Shown here one piece after another: positions 1 through 10,469 of a stretch of 64,000 nucleotides of DNA. The notes under the pieces are model-generated. The model searched no databases. It was not told the origin of the DNA and saw nothing but the letters and a program-made list of their open reading frames with translations. The DNA comes from Chenopodium formosanum. Its lineage: Eukaryota > Streptophyta > Magnoliopsida > Caryophyllales > Amaranthaceae. Numbering within the stretch: position 1 is the first letter of the stretch; every line of letters starts with the position of its first letter. The stretch is from positions 25,232,501-25,296,500 of the forward strand of contig CM044869.1 of NCBI GenBank assembly GCA_024500155.1, in the 5' to 3' direction. The translations under genes and the position numbers were made by a program.

Positions 1-264
1 TCTACAACACTTCTTGATGTGCATCATCCGTTTGAACCTCCTTGATTTAGCTCAAGGAGCATCGAGCTAACGACATAAACCAAAAGCGCTTTCGGGAGGC
101 AACCCGTGTTTCTATCTCCTTTTCTACTTGCTTCTACCCTCTTCTATTATTTTAATCTCATTTTTGTTAACTTTGATTGATATGTAATTAGATTATTTGG
201 CTAAGGATTTTTCAAGTTCGTTTGTGAGAGAAAGAGGATTGAAATGAAGAAGTCTTGAAGACCC

Positions 265-550
265 TGTGTGCGGGCGCGCAGGACTGTGAGAACCCGCGCA
301 CATGGCTTATTCAAGAGAAGAAATTTGAGGCAGAAAGCTGTGTGTAACCTGTGCGCTCTTTATGCGCGGGCGCGTAGCCACCTGTGCGCAGGCATGACTG
401 TGAGAAGGTGCGTAGCGATGGATGTCAAAATTCCAGATTGGGGTAGAAATTTTTAGGCGACCTATGTGAGCCCTGTGTGCGGGCGCGCAGTGTTGTGCGC
501 GGTCGCGCAGAATTCGTGTGCGGGTGTGCAGTGTTGTGCGCGGGCGTGCA
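265..550. repeat. GC-rich short inverted-repeat cluster (Athila motif)
   Basis: About ten degenerate copies of a GTGTGCGGGCGCGCAG-like unit lie in both orientations, for example near 267, 293, 365, 386, 476, 496, 519 and 536. They stand out against AT-rich flanks. The cluster sits upstream of a pyrimidine-rich leader (580-780) that precedes the ATHILA-like ORF. The same kind of unit appears in the solo LTR at 23929-24095. Function unknown. Confidence 0.75.
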
Positions 551-1302
551 TCGCTGGGTTTCACGAGAGTTATTTCTTTCTTTTCCCCCGATTCCCTTCA
601 CTTCTCACACTCCATTTTCGAATCAACTTCTCTCTCCTCACAAACTCAAACCCTAACATCTCAAACTCTTCAAATCTCATAGAAAACTCACAATTTAGCT
701 TGATCTTTCACTAAATCCACCACATTTATTCACTATTTTCACAAAATTTCTCACTTTCTCTCTCTAAAATACCCATTTTCTTCCATTTTCGTGGTCAAGA
801 AGCTTGGGTACTATTGCGTGCTCGTGGGTGTTCATGGTTGAGTTAAAGCTTCATCCTTGTGGTATAACTCTTAACTTTGTTACTTTGTTATTCAATTCAA
901 CTAGAATATGCAAAGTTTTTGAGTTATTAAACATGTTTTAGCTTAAGTATGGAATTTGTGTGATTATGTGTGATTTTTAAACATCATAGCTACGAATTGT
1001 TGGATTTTGGTGTATAATTGTGTAGTTTTGGAACATTGTTGTTGGATTGATTATATTTGATACAATGATTATGTCAATTGAGCAATATCACTGGACTTCT
1101 TTAAGTTAAATTCAATTTTTATGGAAATTGGTATTGATGTTGGTATGACTTGATACTAGTGATAAAATTTTGTGATTTTGATCATTGTTGTTAATCTTGC
1201 TTGTACTAGGTGCTATAATTCTGGGGTTTGTTGTTGTTACTAACCTCATTTGCAGATTATTAAGTTGAAGCCTAGTTTTGTTGTTGTTGAGATTCAATTT
1301 GG

Positions 1303-3030
1303 TTGGTTTGTCCGGTCGTGCTTCCTTCTTGGGTCTTTGTTATTTGTGGTGTTCTTTGGATTTTGTGTGTGCTCAAAATTAGTAAAAGGAAGGGTAGAAA
1401 AGAGCCCCGGTTTACAATTGAAGAGCCTCAAGATCAAACTCAAAACCAAACAAAATTACCCATCTCTCTTCCCGCCTTAAAATTCGTCAACAAAAACCAT
1501 TCCCCCTACCATAAAGAGCTAAAGAAGCGTAAGCTAAACTCCATAAGACACTATTGTTAAAGGGCCATGGAAAAATACCACCACCGAACCTATAAATAGC
1601 CCACCTATGAATTCCTCGCCTCCTTTGAAAAGGAACCTTGTGGGAACAATGATTTCAAAATCTCCTTCCAACTCTTTAATGCTCGTCACACCACGAGGCA
1701 TTGGGATTTCAATGCTTTGTTAAACTTCCACCCCGATGTAGACCTTCTTGCTCCACCAACAAGTCTATTTCCCGAGTACAACGCATTCAATTGGTGGCAC
1801 ACAATTTCAGATATTCGGGTGTTTAGTACTCGGTATTCGGTGGCAAATCAGATCATTCGTCCAGTGCTCCGAATTCTTCACCGCATTTCGGGATATTCGG
1901 TATTCAGTAAGCAAGATCTGAGCAAGCTCACAAGGGAAGAGCTATTCACCCTTTGCATCGCAACTAAGGAGGAGTTGTGAGGGCGGCTTAACATGGGCTA
2001 TTGGTTTGCGCTATGTTGCGAGGCAATTAAAACTAACAACAAAACGGGTGAGATAGATGTTGGTGGAATGAAAACGAGGATTGCCAAGAACCTTGGGTAT
2101 GAGCGCTTCTTTCCCGCTTGCACTCAAGCTGGGACCGACAATGATCTCTTCCTCGACATCATCCAAATGAGGAGGATGGGTTTCATTCAACCAACTGAGG
2201 ATGTCGTCAACTTTTATGACTGGCATGTTGAGAAGAACTGCCATTGAATCTTGTAATATCCCAGTCGAACTTCTTTGGGGCGTGATGCTAGGAATGTATA
2301 GAAGATTGACAAAGATAATGGTGTGTTGCCTACCGCCTTCAGAGGAGCAAGAAACATGTTTGTTGGTGAGGAAGCGGAAGAAGAAGAAAAAGAAGAAGAA
2401 GCAGAAAAACAACAACAACAACATCAACAACAATAACACCAACGACGATAATAACGGCAACATCATCATCATCATCAACAATATCAACATCAACAAGGCA
2501 TGAGTAGCCTTGAACAACAAATGATGAGCATGCAACTTGACATGCAAAGCATGCTTGAGAACCAACAAGGTACGTTCATGCAAACTCAAGCTCTTTATGG
2601 TGCGGCCGTGGAGAGAGGTAAGGTCACCCCCCCGGTCAATTATCCTAATTGGCCACCCCAGCATGGCTTGGTCCCTCAATGGAGTGGATCGCGTCCTACT
2701 TGACACTATTGGCAAAGGCCTTCCTACCTTGATATTCCCCGGGTAAACTACCTGATGGAGACCGGGTATGATTACACTGCCTAGGGTGGGAGTTATTTTA
2801 GGGGTGACCCCAATTACCCATATGTTGATTTTTCGTACCCTAACCCTCTAAGGCTTCCCCCACCCTTCGACCCGTTGCCTCAATGGCAACAAGACCTCTT
2901 TCGAGGCCACTACGGTTGGCCCCCCGGTTTCACTGGTGGTTGGGACCCTCATGGTGTCCCCCCGGATGGGTTTTCATATGATTCCATGGGGGACGAGAAT
3001 GGTGATGAAGCCGGCCCTAGTGGCCAATAG
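1303..3030 (+). pseudogene. ATHILA ORF1-like protein, nonsense-riddled
   Basis: One frame runs for 576 codons from the ATG at 1303 to the TAG at 3028-3030. It is broken only by stop codons (1558, 1597, 1978, 2245, 2254, about 2302, several near 2430-2450, 2701 and about 2785), with no frameshift. The segment around 1840-1975 (IIRPVLRILHRISGYSVF ... TREELFTLCIA) and the following DVGGMKTRIAKNLG and GFIQPTEDVVNFY match what I know of the ATHILA ORF-1 family. A Glu/Lys/Gln-rich low-complexity tract (2365-2495) leads into a Met/Gln-rich helix (2500-2570) and a Pro/Trp/Tyr/Gly-rich tail. It lies in the post-pol 'env-like' position. Many stops are explicable as CAA>TAA or TGG>TGA/TAG. The true start may be elsewhere. 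Confidence 0.7.
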
Positions 3031-3704
3031 CCTTCCCCCTTGATTACTTTATTTTTCCCCTTTTGTCCTCCTTTCCCATGATTTTTATGTGGCACACCGA
3101 GGACGGTTGTAGACACCTAATTGTGTCTCCCCAAAAACCAAACCCTGTGATAAGTACCTTTTACGTTGCTTGATTATCAAATAAGGTAAAAGTGTGAAAA
3201 GTTTTGTGATGCGGTTGTTTTAATAGAAAATCTTTCTTTCTGTTTTCGAAAATCTTCTCTATTTATGAAAATAGTTAGTCCAGTTTAGTTTGGTCCGTGA
3301 CAGGGGTCCAATAATAGTGTAGTTGGGTCGAGTTTGCAAAGAGCTTTCCAATGATATATTATAAGCCCAATTTCGATAAATAATGAGGAAGTTATGGCCA
3401 AAGTATTAAATTGGGTTTGAAATAGTTTTATGGCCCAATGATCTAGTGGAGGGCCCATTAATTAATATTCCTAAAATTATTAGGATTGATTCTAATTTTC
3501 TAGAGTAGTCTAGAAGGTTCTTTTGAGTTCTAATAGTGTTAGGATTGATAATTATCTTTTGAGAATAATGAATTTGATTTGAAATAAAACAAGTGTTTTA
3601 TTTTCATAAAATCTGATTTAAATTGATAAACACGGAGTTTAATGGCTTAATTATATTCAAAAGAGGATTCTATATAAAAGCGTGTTTAATCTTTTAACTA
3701 GCGC

Positions 3705-3795
3705 AAAACGTCAAGTCTGTCGCCAAACGACAGAGTCTGTCGCAATGCGTGATGCTTGCCATTTCGCACTGGGCTCAATTGCTGGCGACAGGGGG
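3705..3795. repeat. Inverted-repeat cluster upstream of Tat-A TATA box
   Basis: CTGTCGCCAAACGACAG (3717-3733) is an inverted repeat. It is followed by CTGTCGC at about 3737 and TGGCGACAGG at 3783-3792. The cluster ends about 60 bp before the TATA box, the same spacing as the unrelated motif cluster in the Tat-C LTR. Equivalent units recur in the leader near 5222 and 5964 and in the duplicated leader near 7540 and 8280. Confidence 0.8.
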
Positions 3796-3852
3796 CAATT
3801 TTATTCCGATTCAAATTTTGATTCTTTTCTATCGTTTTCGGACTACTTTCTT

Positions 3853-3860
3853 TATAAATA
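3853..3860 (+). promoter_or_regulatory. TATA box of Tat-A LTR
   Basis: TATAAATA sits between the motif cluster and a long C/T-rich leader, as expected for the U3/R boundary of a plant LTR. A weaker alternative (TATATAAAAG) lies near 3671. Confidence 0.6.
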
Positions 3861-4947
3861 GGGTCGTATTTCCCCTTTTTTATTCACTCAAAATCATCAA
3901 CAATCATCAATATTCTATTCTCTTCTCCCTCAAGCTAATAGCTTTCCTTTCTCCCTCTTTCTAAGCCTTCCCTTCTCCCTCGACGTGAAAGGTTGATAAT
4001 TTCTGAGTGTTTGGTCCCAAATCCCTATTTCAATTATTTAAATTAATTGTTTGATTTAATATTTTCCTTGAAGTTACTAACGTGTGTATTGTTTTGATAG
4101 AAAGAGATACGAAGCATCAAAGTAAGTAATTTCATTGCTTAATTATTCTTTTGATATAGGAATCATGCTTAGATTGTATTAATTCCTAATATCATGTATG
4201 TTTCTAGTATCATGTTTAGGTTGCTTCCTATTCTTTCTTCTATCATGTTAGTATCATGTTAGGGTTAAAGATTTGATCTTTATTGTTTAGTGACATGCTA
4301 GAATTTGTTATTAATCTTGTTAGTGTCATGCCTAGGATCTTGCTATTATTATTATGCTTTGATGAGATTGAATATTATGATGATGATGATGATTTGTTGT
4401 ATCAATATATTATTATGTTGCTTGATATATTATTGTCATTTCTTGATCACGCCCTCTGTTACAAGTTTAAAGGGAATTTGTACTTGTTATCACGCTTAAT
4501 AAGATAATTAATAATAGTTTTTAGGCTAATATGATTATAATTCAAGTGATCGCCAATAGTAGTTTTGTTTGTGCATTAATGTTCAACCAACATAGATTAA
4601 ACAGGTTTAGGATTAATCTATTGATTGTATGTTAGTTAGAAAGCGCACATGAATATGAAAAGAATAAAGTAGAGGCCTATTTTTAGGGTAGGTTCAATCT
4701 CTTTTAGGTTGGATTTGTACCTTCATCCCCGAATATCCAGTCATGGTTCTAGACCACTATAGAGTTAGCGATCTCATGGATCGTGAAGGGGTGTAACCTT
4801 CACCCTGTTGATGGTTTACAAGTTCCTTAAACTTGTTGTCGACTCTTTTACTCTACCTTCCTTCCCTTTGGACACCACCATGCTTAAGTGTATGATCACA
4901 GTTGGGCTCAAGTGTGGAATGGCTTGAAATATTCCCCTACAGTTTTT

Positions 4948-4965
4948 TGGCAACTCCGCTGGGGA
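4948..4965 (+). other. Primer binding site of Tat-A
   Basis: TGGCAACTCCGCTGGGGA follows the LTR end by six bases. It differs at a few positions from the Tat-C PBS (TGGCGACTCCACTAGGGA, 46311). Its first bases pair with a 3' GUCGCCA end, which I think fits a tRNA-Arg primer as reported for Tat/Ogre elements; the tRNA identity is from memory. Confidence 0.75.
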
Positions 4966-6544
4966 GGATTTCTATTTTCATTCCTAAAATTTATTTTGGC
5001 AACGATTTAGAATGAGTGGATGAGACTCAAAACGTTCTAAGTATTCATGTGCGTAATTTTGATTAACATTATTGGCATAAGCATAAAAATGGTCCGCATT
5101 AGAAAGACCATCGGTAATGCGTCAAAAACGCTACGAAAATCGAAAAATTCAAAGAACAAAAAGCTACTGAGGCATGTAGGAACCGGCGCCGAGAAAACAG
5201 TGCCAGCGCCATGCAATGGCTCTGTCGCCGTGCGACAGCAATGTCGTTTGGTGACAGGGTTATCTTCAGTCAACAAGCCCCGTTGTCTCGCGCCATGTTC
5301 TTCCAATACCGAGCCAGAAATCTACCTTCGTTGTATCGACCAATCCTAGTACTGTTCGCTCGATTCTACTTCCTGATTGAGTTTTTCTCACTTTTCTGAA
5401 CCCATATGTGTTCTACATATGGCAATAACCCTCTGGGGATTCACGCTCCATCTACCCAATCGAATGCTCATGACAACGAAGGGTACATCCGAGTTTGTTG
5501 AATTCACCAAACTGTGGAAGCGAGTTTAACTCGCGGGGTCCCATCCACACACGCCAACCCTTCCAAAGGTAAGGCTTCCATGCGGTGCATCCGGACTCAT
5601 AACCATGGACCCTTTTTGACTAACCCTTATCCTTGAACTTTAGAGAATTAGAGCCATAGTTAGGTTGCAAACTCATTGCATCATATTGTGCTTACTTGAC
5701 TACTTGTGCATTCTTTGCTTGTGCATAACCTATGGGTGTTTACACTAACCGTTTTTTTAACTTGTGAATGAGTCTAAATAAACTAATTAATGACTAAAGG
5801 ACTTTGCTTAATTAATATGAGTCTAAATAAATTGATCAAACCTGACTTAGTACGACTATAGGCTTGTCCTTTTAGAGTAAAACACTGGAAACAGGCCCAG
5901 ACTACTGCTTCAGTAATGGCGCATGAGTTTGGCCTGTGGCATGACACTCTAGTGTCCAGCGTTATGCGACAGTATTGTCGTATCGCGCTGGTCCTAGCGT
6001 CTGGCGACAGTCCCGTTGCTTAGGCGATGGCCCAGTTTTCTGCTCGAGTCCTCACGTTGAGTCTACTTAATCAGTTTATTAACGGTAGAACCTATATGTA
6101 GTCCTTAATTGAGTCTAAGCACATAGTCTAATGGTCCTACACAAGTGTTAAAGCATGTGACTTACACTCCCTAGTCTTAGCACACATTTTGTGTATATGT
6201 CACCATGATCATATCTTAGGTTCATGCATGAGTCGTTCTTTCTGTCATTTGAATTTGGGGGTCCACTCTATTCCCAAATTCTTCAACATCTCTCCATCTA
6301 CATCGCCTTCCCATTCTCCGCATACTATCTCTATACATATCATTCCCCTCATTATTCCATGTTCTTTCTCCATCTATGCATGTTGAATCGAGTTTGAGTC
6401 AAGTAATTAACAAAAAAAATCCACAATCTCCCTTTCCACAGTACTTGGTCAAGAAGAGAAGGGCGGCTAATCAAAGACAACATTTTCATCCAAGTACTAC
6501 TTTTTGATAAACCGATTCAACAAAAGAGAAAAGCTAAGAAGAAA
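4966..6544 (+). other. Untranslated leader of Tat-A
   Basis: Long 5' leader between PBS and gag with no credible ORF. It holds two motif groups: CTGTCGCCGTGCGACAG at 5222-5238 with GTCGTTTGGTGACAG just after it, and GCGACAGTATTGTCG near 5964 followed by GGCGACAG near 6003. Short ORFs on either strand are shadows of these GC-rich parts. The part after 5105 is repeated at 7355. Confidence 0.7.
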
Positions 6545-6777
6545 ATGGCGTCTCAGGAAGAAGTCAATGAACTTAGGCAAAACTTGGCCAATGTAACTAA
6601 AATGATGAAGGCTATGGCTCTTCAAGTCAATGACCCTGCAAAACAGCAACAGATGCAACAAATGGAAGAAAGCTTGAACAAGCTCTCCAATGACTACAAG
6701 TTCCAAGGCATTAGCTTACAAGGGGTCTCACTGGAAAAGGAGCTTCTTCTGCAGAAGTTCAATGCCAATGACATCCC
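6545..6777 (+). pseudogene. Tat-A gag N-terminus (copy 1)
   Basis: The ATG at 6545 begins MASQEEVNELRQNLANV, followed by a Gln/Met-rich coiled-coil-like stretch (residues 20-55) and ...KFNANDIP. At this point the Copia LTR starts at 6778, preceded by the TSD ATCCC. The remainder of the gag frame reappears at 17218. The layout parallels Tat-C gag (47662), which shows the same '...ADIPKFKP' junction uninterrupted. The copy is open but truncated, so it cannot make a full capsid protein. Confidence 0.8.
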
Positions 6778-7338
6778 TGTAGGAGTTTATAGGTACTATT
6801 AAGCGGAAAATCATGAATCATATTCAATCAAGCACCTAATCCCAGATCGCATGCATAACACACAGGACACATAATCATACCTTTGAAGCATGAATTCCAC
6901 GTATCAATTGATTGACAAATTGGGGAGAGAATAGAGCCCCAAGCGTTGCTCCTCTACTTAGTCCACGAGATTCGAACGAGCCGTCCACCAATACTAGATA
7001 GGTCGAGTGAAAGAGGAAAAACCGCGATCACCACCTTTATGGACAATCGACCACCGCACGAACCACCACCACCACGAACCACCACCGGTGCCGAGGATGA
7101 GGAGAGAGCCCATGATGAGGCCCATGATGGGCCTCATCCTCTAATGCTCGATCTAGGCCCTTTGTGTAATCTTATAGGATCCGTCCAATTGGGCTTTGGC
7201 CTATTTAACTAGTCCAAAGATCGTTAATACATCCAGCTATGATAAAATGACAACCCAAATGTTCGAACTTAATTATCTGCATAATTTAATCCATTTATAT
7301 ATCTAGTAATTGCACATAACGAAGACATAAATCCTTCA
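6778..7338 (-). repeat. Duplicated extra copy of Copia-1 3' LTR
   Basis: This 561-bp LTR reads TGAAGG...CCTACA on the minus strand. It carries the intact left TSD ATCCC (6773-6777) of the Copia insertion, while the copy at 9095 has ATCCT. It is followed by a short remnant of the polypurine tract (7339-7350) and then by the duplication junction, so it is not a separate insertion. Confidence 0.9.
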
Positions 7339-8861
7339 ATCTCTCACTTGTCTGAGACCATCGGTAATGCGTCAAAAACATATGATTTTTACACGTAGGA
7401 AATTTGGGAAATATTTTTCACAACTAGGATCGAAAAAACGCTACGAAAATCGAAAAATTCAAAGAACAAAAAGCTACTGAGGCATGTAGGAACCGGCGCC
7501 GAGAAAACAGTGCCAGCGCCATGCAATGGCTCTGTCGCCGTGCGACAGCAATGTCGTTTGGTGACAGGGTTATCTTCTGGCAACAAGCCCCGTTGTCTCG
7601 CGCCATGTTCTTCCAATACCGAGCCAGAAATCTACCTTCATTGTATCCACCAATCCAGTACTGTTCGCTCGATTCTACTTCCTGATTGAGTTTTTCTCAC
7701 TTTTCTGAACCCATATGTGTTCTACATATGGCAATAACCCTCTGGGGATTCACGCTCCATCTACCCAATCGAATGCTCATGACAACGAAGGGTACATCCG
7801 AGTTTGTTGAATTCACCAAACTGTGGAAGCGAGTTTAACTCGCGGGGTCCCATCCACACACGCCAACCCTTCCAAAGGTAAGGCTTCCACGCGGTGCATC
7901 CGGACTCATAACCATGGACCCTTTTTTACTAACCCTTATCCTTGAACTTTAGAGAATTAGAGCCATAGTTAGGTTGCAAACTCATTGCATCATATTGTGC
8001 TTACTTGACTACTTGTGCATTCTTTGCTTGTGCATAACCTATGTGTGTTTACACTAACCGTTTTTTTAACTTGTGAATGAGTCTAAATAAACTAATTAAT
8101 GACTAAAGGACTTTGCTTAATTAATTAATTAATATGAGTCTAAATAAATTGATCAAACCTGACTTAGTACGACTATAGGCTTGTCCTTTTAGAGTAAAAC
8201 ACTGGAAACACGCCCAGACTACTGCTTCAGTAATGGCGCATGAGTTTGGCCTGTGGCATGACACTCTAGTGTCCAGCGTTATGCGACAGTATTGTCGTAT
8301 CGCGCTGGTCCTGGCGTCTGGCGACAGTCCCGTTGCTTAGGCGATGGCCCAGTTTTCTGCTCGAGTCCTCACGTTGAGTCTACTTAATCAGTTTATTAAC
8401 GGTAGAACCTATATGTAGTCCTTAATTGAGTCTAAGCACATAGTCTAATGGTCCTACACAAGTGTTAAAGCATGTGACTTACACTCCCTAGTCTTAGCAC
8501 ACATTTTGTGTATATGTCACCAAGATCATATCTTAGGTTCATGCATGAGTCGTTCTTTCTGTCATTTGAATTTGGGGGTCCATTCTATTCCTAAATTCTT
8601 CAACATCTCTCCATCTACATCGTCTTCCCATTCTCCACATACTTTCTCCATACATATCATTCCCCTCATTATTCCATGATCTTTCTCCATCTATGCATGT
8701 TGAATCGAGTTTGAGTCAAGTAATTAACAAAAAAAATCCACAATCTCCCTTTCCACAGTACTTGGTCAAGAAGAGAACGGCGGCTAATCAAAGACAACAT
8801 TTTCATCCAAGTACTACTTTTTGATAAACCGATTCAAGAATAGAGAAAAGCTAAGAAGAAA

Positions 8862-9094
8862 ATGGCGTCTCAGGAAGAAGTCAATGAACTTAGGCAAAAC
8901 TTGGCCAATGTAACTGAAATGATGAAGGCTATGGCTCTTCAAGTCAATGACCCTGCAAAACAGCAATAGATGCAACAAATGGAGGAAAGCTTGAACAAGC
9001 TCTCCAATGACTACAAGTTCCAAGGCATTAGCTTACAAGGGGTCTCACTGGAAAAGGAGCTTCTTCCGCAGAAGTTCAATGCCAATGACATCCT
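8862..9094 (+). pseudogene. Tat-A gag N-terminus (copy 2)
   Basis: This is the duplicate of 6545-6777. It differs by a CAG>TAG stop after ...PAKQQ, plus a few substitutions, so it has decayed further. The segment 7437-8861 before it is the duplicated leader and holds the same two motif groups. Confidence 0.85.
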
Positions 9095-9655
9095 TGTAGG
9101 AGTTTATAGGTACTATTAAGCGGAAAATCATGAATCATATTCAATCAAGCACCTAATCCCAGATCGCATGCATAACACACAGGACACATAATCATACCTT
9201 TGAAGCATGAATTCCACGTAGCAATTGATTGACAAATCGGGGAGAGAATAGAGCCCCAAGCGTTGCTCCTCTACTTAGTCCACGAGATTCGAACGAGCCG
9301 TCCACCAATACTAGATAGGTCGAGTGAAAGAGGAAAAACCGCGATCACCACCTTTATGGACAATCGACCACCGCACGAACCACCACCACCACGAACCACC
9401 ACCGGTGCCGAGGATGAGGAGAGAGCCCATGATGAGGCCCATGATGGGCCTCATCCTCTAATGCTCGATCTAGGCCCTTTGTGTGATCTTATAGGATCCG
9501 TCCAATTGGGCTTTGGCCTATTTAACTAGTCCAAAGATCGTTGATACATCCAGCTATGATAAAATGACAACCCAAATGTTCGAACTTAATTATCTGCATA
9601 ATTTAATCCATTTATATATCTAGTAATTGCACATAACGAAGACATAAATCCTTCA
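9095..9655 (-). repeat. 3' LTR of Copia-1
   Basis: It is 561 bp against 754 bp for the 5' LTR. About 190 bp matching roughly 16790-16985 are missing, and the missing part includes the TATA region of the 5' LTR. The same deletion is present in the copy at 6778, so it predates the tandem duplication. Confidence 0.9.
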
Positions 9656-9671
9656 ATCTCCCACTTGTCTG
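9656..9671 (-). other. Polypurine tract of Copia-1
   Basis: On the minus strand CAAGTGGGAGAT lies immediately before the LTR start TGAAGG. This is the usual Copia plus-strand priming site. Confidence 0.75.
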
Positions 9672-10469
9672 AGACAAGTGTGCAATATTCAAATTCCTTA
9701 AGTCAATATGTGTCAATTTGAAAATATGATTGCATCACATGTTGAGATCATATTAGTCTACAAATCGTTTCTTAAAATCTGAGTTAGAATTACAAAACCA
9801 AATGAAAACTGAGTAATGCATTTGAACGCGGCCACGTATTTTCTAAATTCTACCTCTTCAAGCGGCCATGACACATTCCCTAATTTAATAGGTAGACTCA
9901 ATCCAATCCTATGACAACAAGGCTCCCGCTCAACTTTTGAAATAACCAGTAAACACCCTTTATAATCTCCAGTTACGGGTAGACGTTTGAGTGTACCATA
10001 GTCATAACATCCATTGAATCATGTTCCACTCATGTCAAAGGAATCCACTAATATATCTGGAAGCTCTGTACTTGAACTTCAAAGTAGGTCATTAGTTCGA
10101 TCATGCATCATTCATGCATATCCAAGTGACTGACCGAGAATCACTATGCCCCTATAGCCCATGAAACTAGGTTATCCAATCTATCTTACATTCTAGTCCA
10201 ATTATTGAAATAATTTATGTCCACTTTAATGATTTCGAACTAGGAACTTAAATAATATACGAATTTTGTTCACCTGTGAGGTTTCATTCACCAGGTCATC
10301 AACCTAATGAGCCCATCAATTCATAATTATTTTGGACATTTTATTTAATTTCCAAAACCATAATTAAATAAGAGAAATGATATTTCTATTTTAAACATAA
10401 TTCTGCAAATATATCCATTCCTTATGTAATATGTTTTCTAAAAACATACACAACTTGAATTAATATAAT

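Larger units (their letters stand above)
1..3107 (+). mobile_element. Athila-type Gypsy retrotransposon, 3' part
   Basis: The window opens inside the element. Bases 52-108 carry the 'gagctaacgacataaacc ... agcgcttt ... gggaggcaaccc' arrangement I associate with the stretch just after pol in Athila-lineage elements. It is followed by a long untranslated region, an ATHILA-ORF1-like gene (1303-3030) and a 'gcacaccgaggacgg' tail like that found before the 3' LTR of such elements. No pol lies inside the window. The right end is cut at 3107 by the Tat-A LTR; the five bases before it are ACGGT, the candidate TSD, whose partner is not visible. Lineage is inferred from the ORF and post-pol motif, not from RT. 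Confidence 0.7.
3108..4941 (+). repeat. LTR of Tat-A
   Basis: The 1834-bp LTR opens TGTAGACACC and closes CCCTACA, directly followed by a T-run and the PBS. It contains a motif cluster (3705-3795), a TATA box (3853) and then a pyrimidine-rich transcribed leader. The start and the 'ctaca' end are shared with both Tat-C LTRs, which fixes the ends. No partner 3' LTR is seen. Confidence 0.85.
5105..9675 (+). repeat. Tandem duplication spanning Tat-A leader/gag and a Copia LTR
   Basis: Copy 1 is 5105-7358 and copy 2 is 7355-9675, nearly identical. Each contains Tat-A leader, gag N-terminus, the 561-bp 3' LTR of Copia-1 and a few bases of its polypurine tract. The copies meet at a four-base AGAC shared by both breakpoints (5105, 7355, 9672), a microhomology junction. 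Copy 2 has about 59 bp (near 7379-7437) that copy 1 lacks; these lie between two AAAAAC runs, so copy 1 probably lost them. Because the Copia LTR is inside the unit, the duplication came after the Copia insertion. Confidence 0.95.

Noticed and set aside
2011..2715. 234-codon minus-strand open frame
   Set aside because: It is antisense to the ATHILA-like ORF, with Leu/Met/Phe runs that mirror the Gln/Asn/Lys repeats.
5037..5306. Minus-strand open frame in the Tat-A leader (also 7389-7616)
   Set aside because: It is produced by the GC-rich motif cluster; the same frame in copy 2 has a different end, and no homology is seen.
6946..7212. 88-codon open frame, repeated at 9263-9529
   Set aside because: It lies within the Copia LTR on the non-coding strand, and the 5' LTR at 16464 does not keep it.
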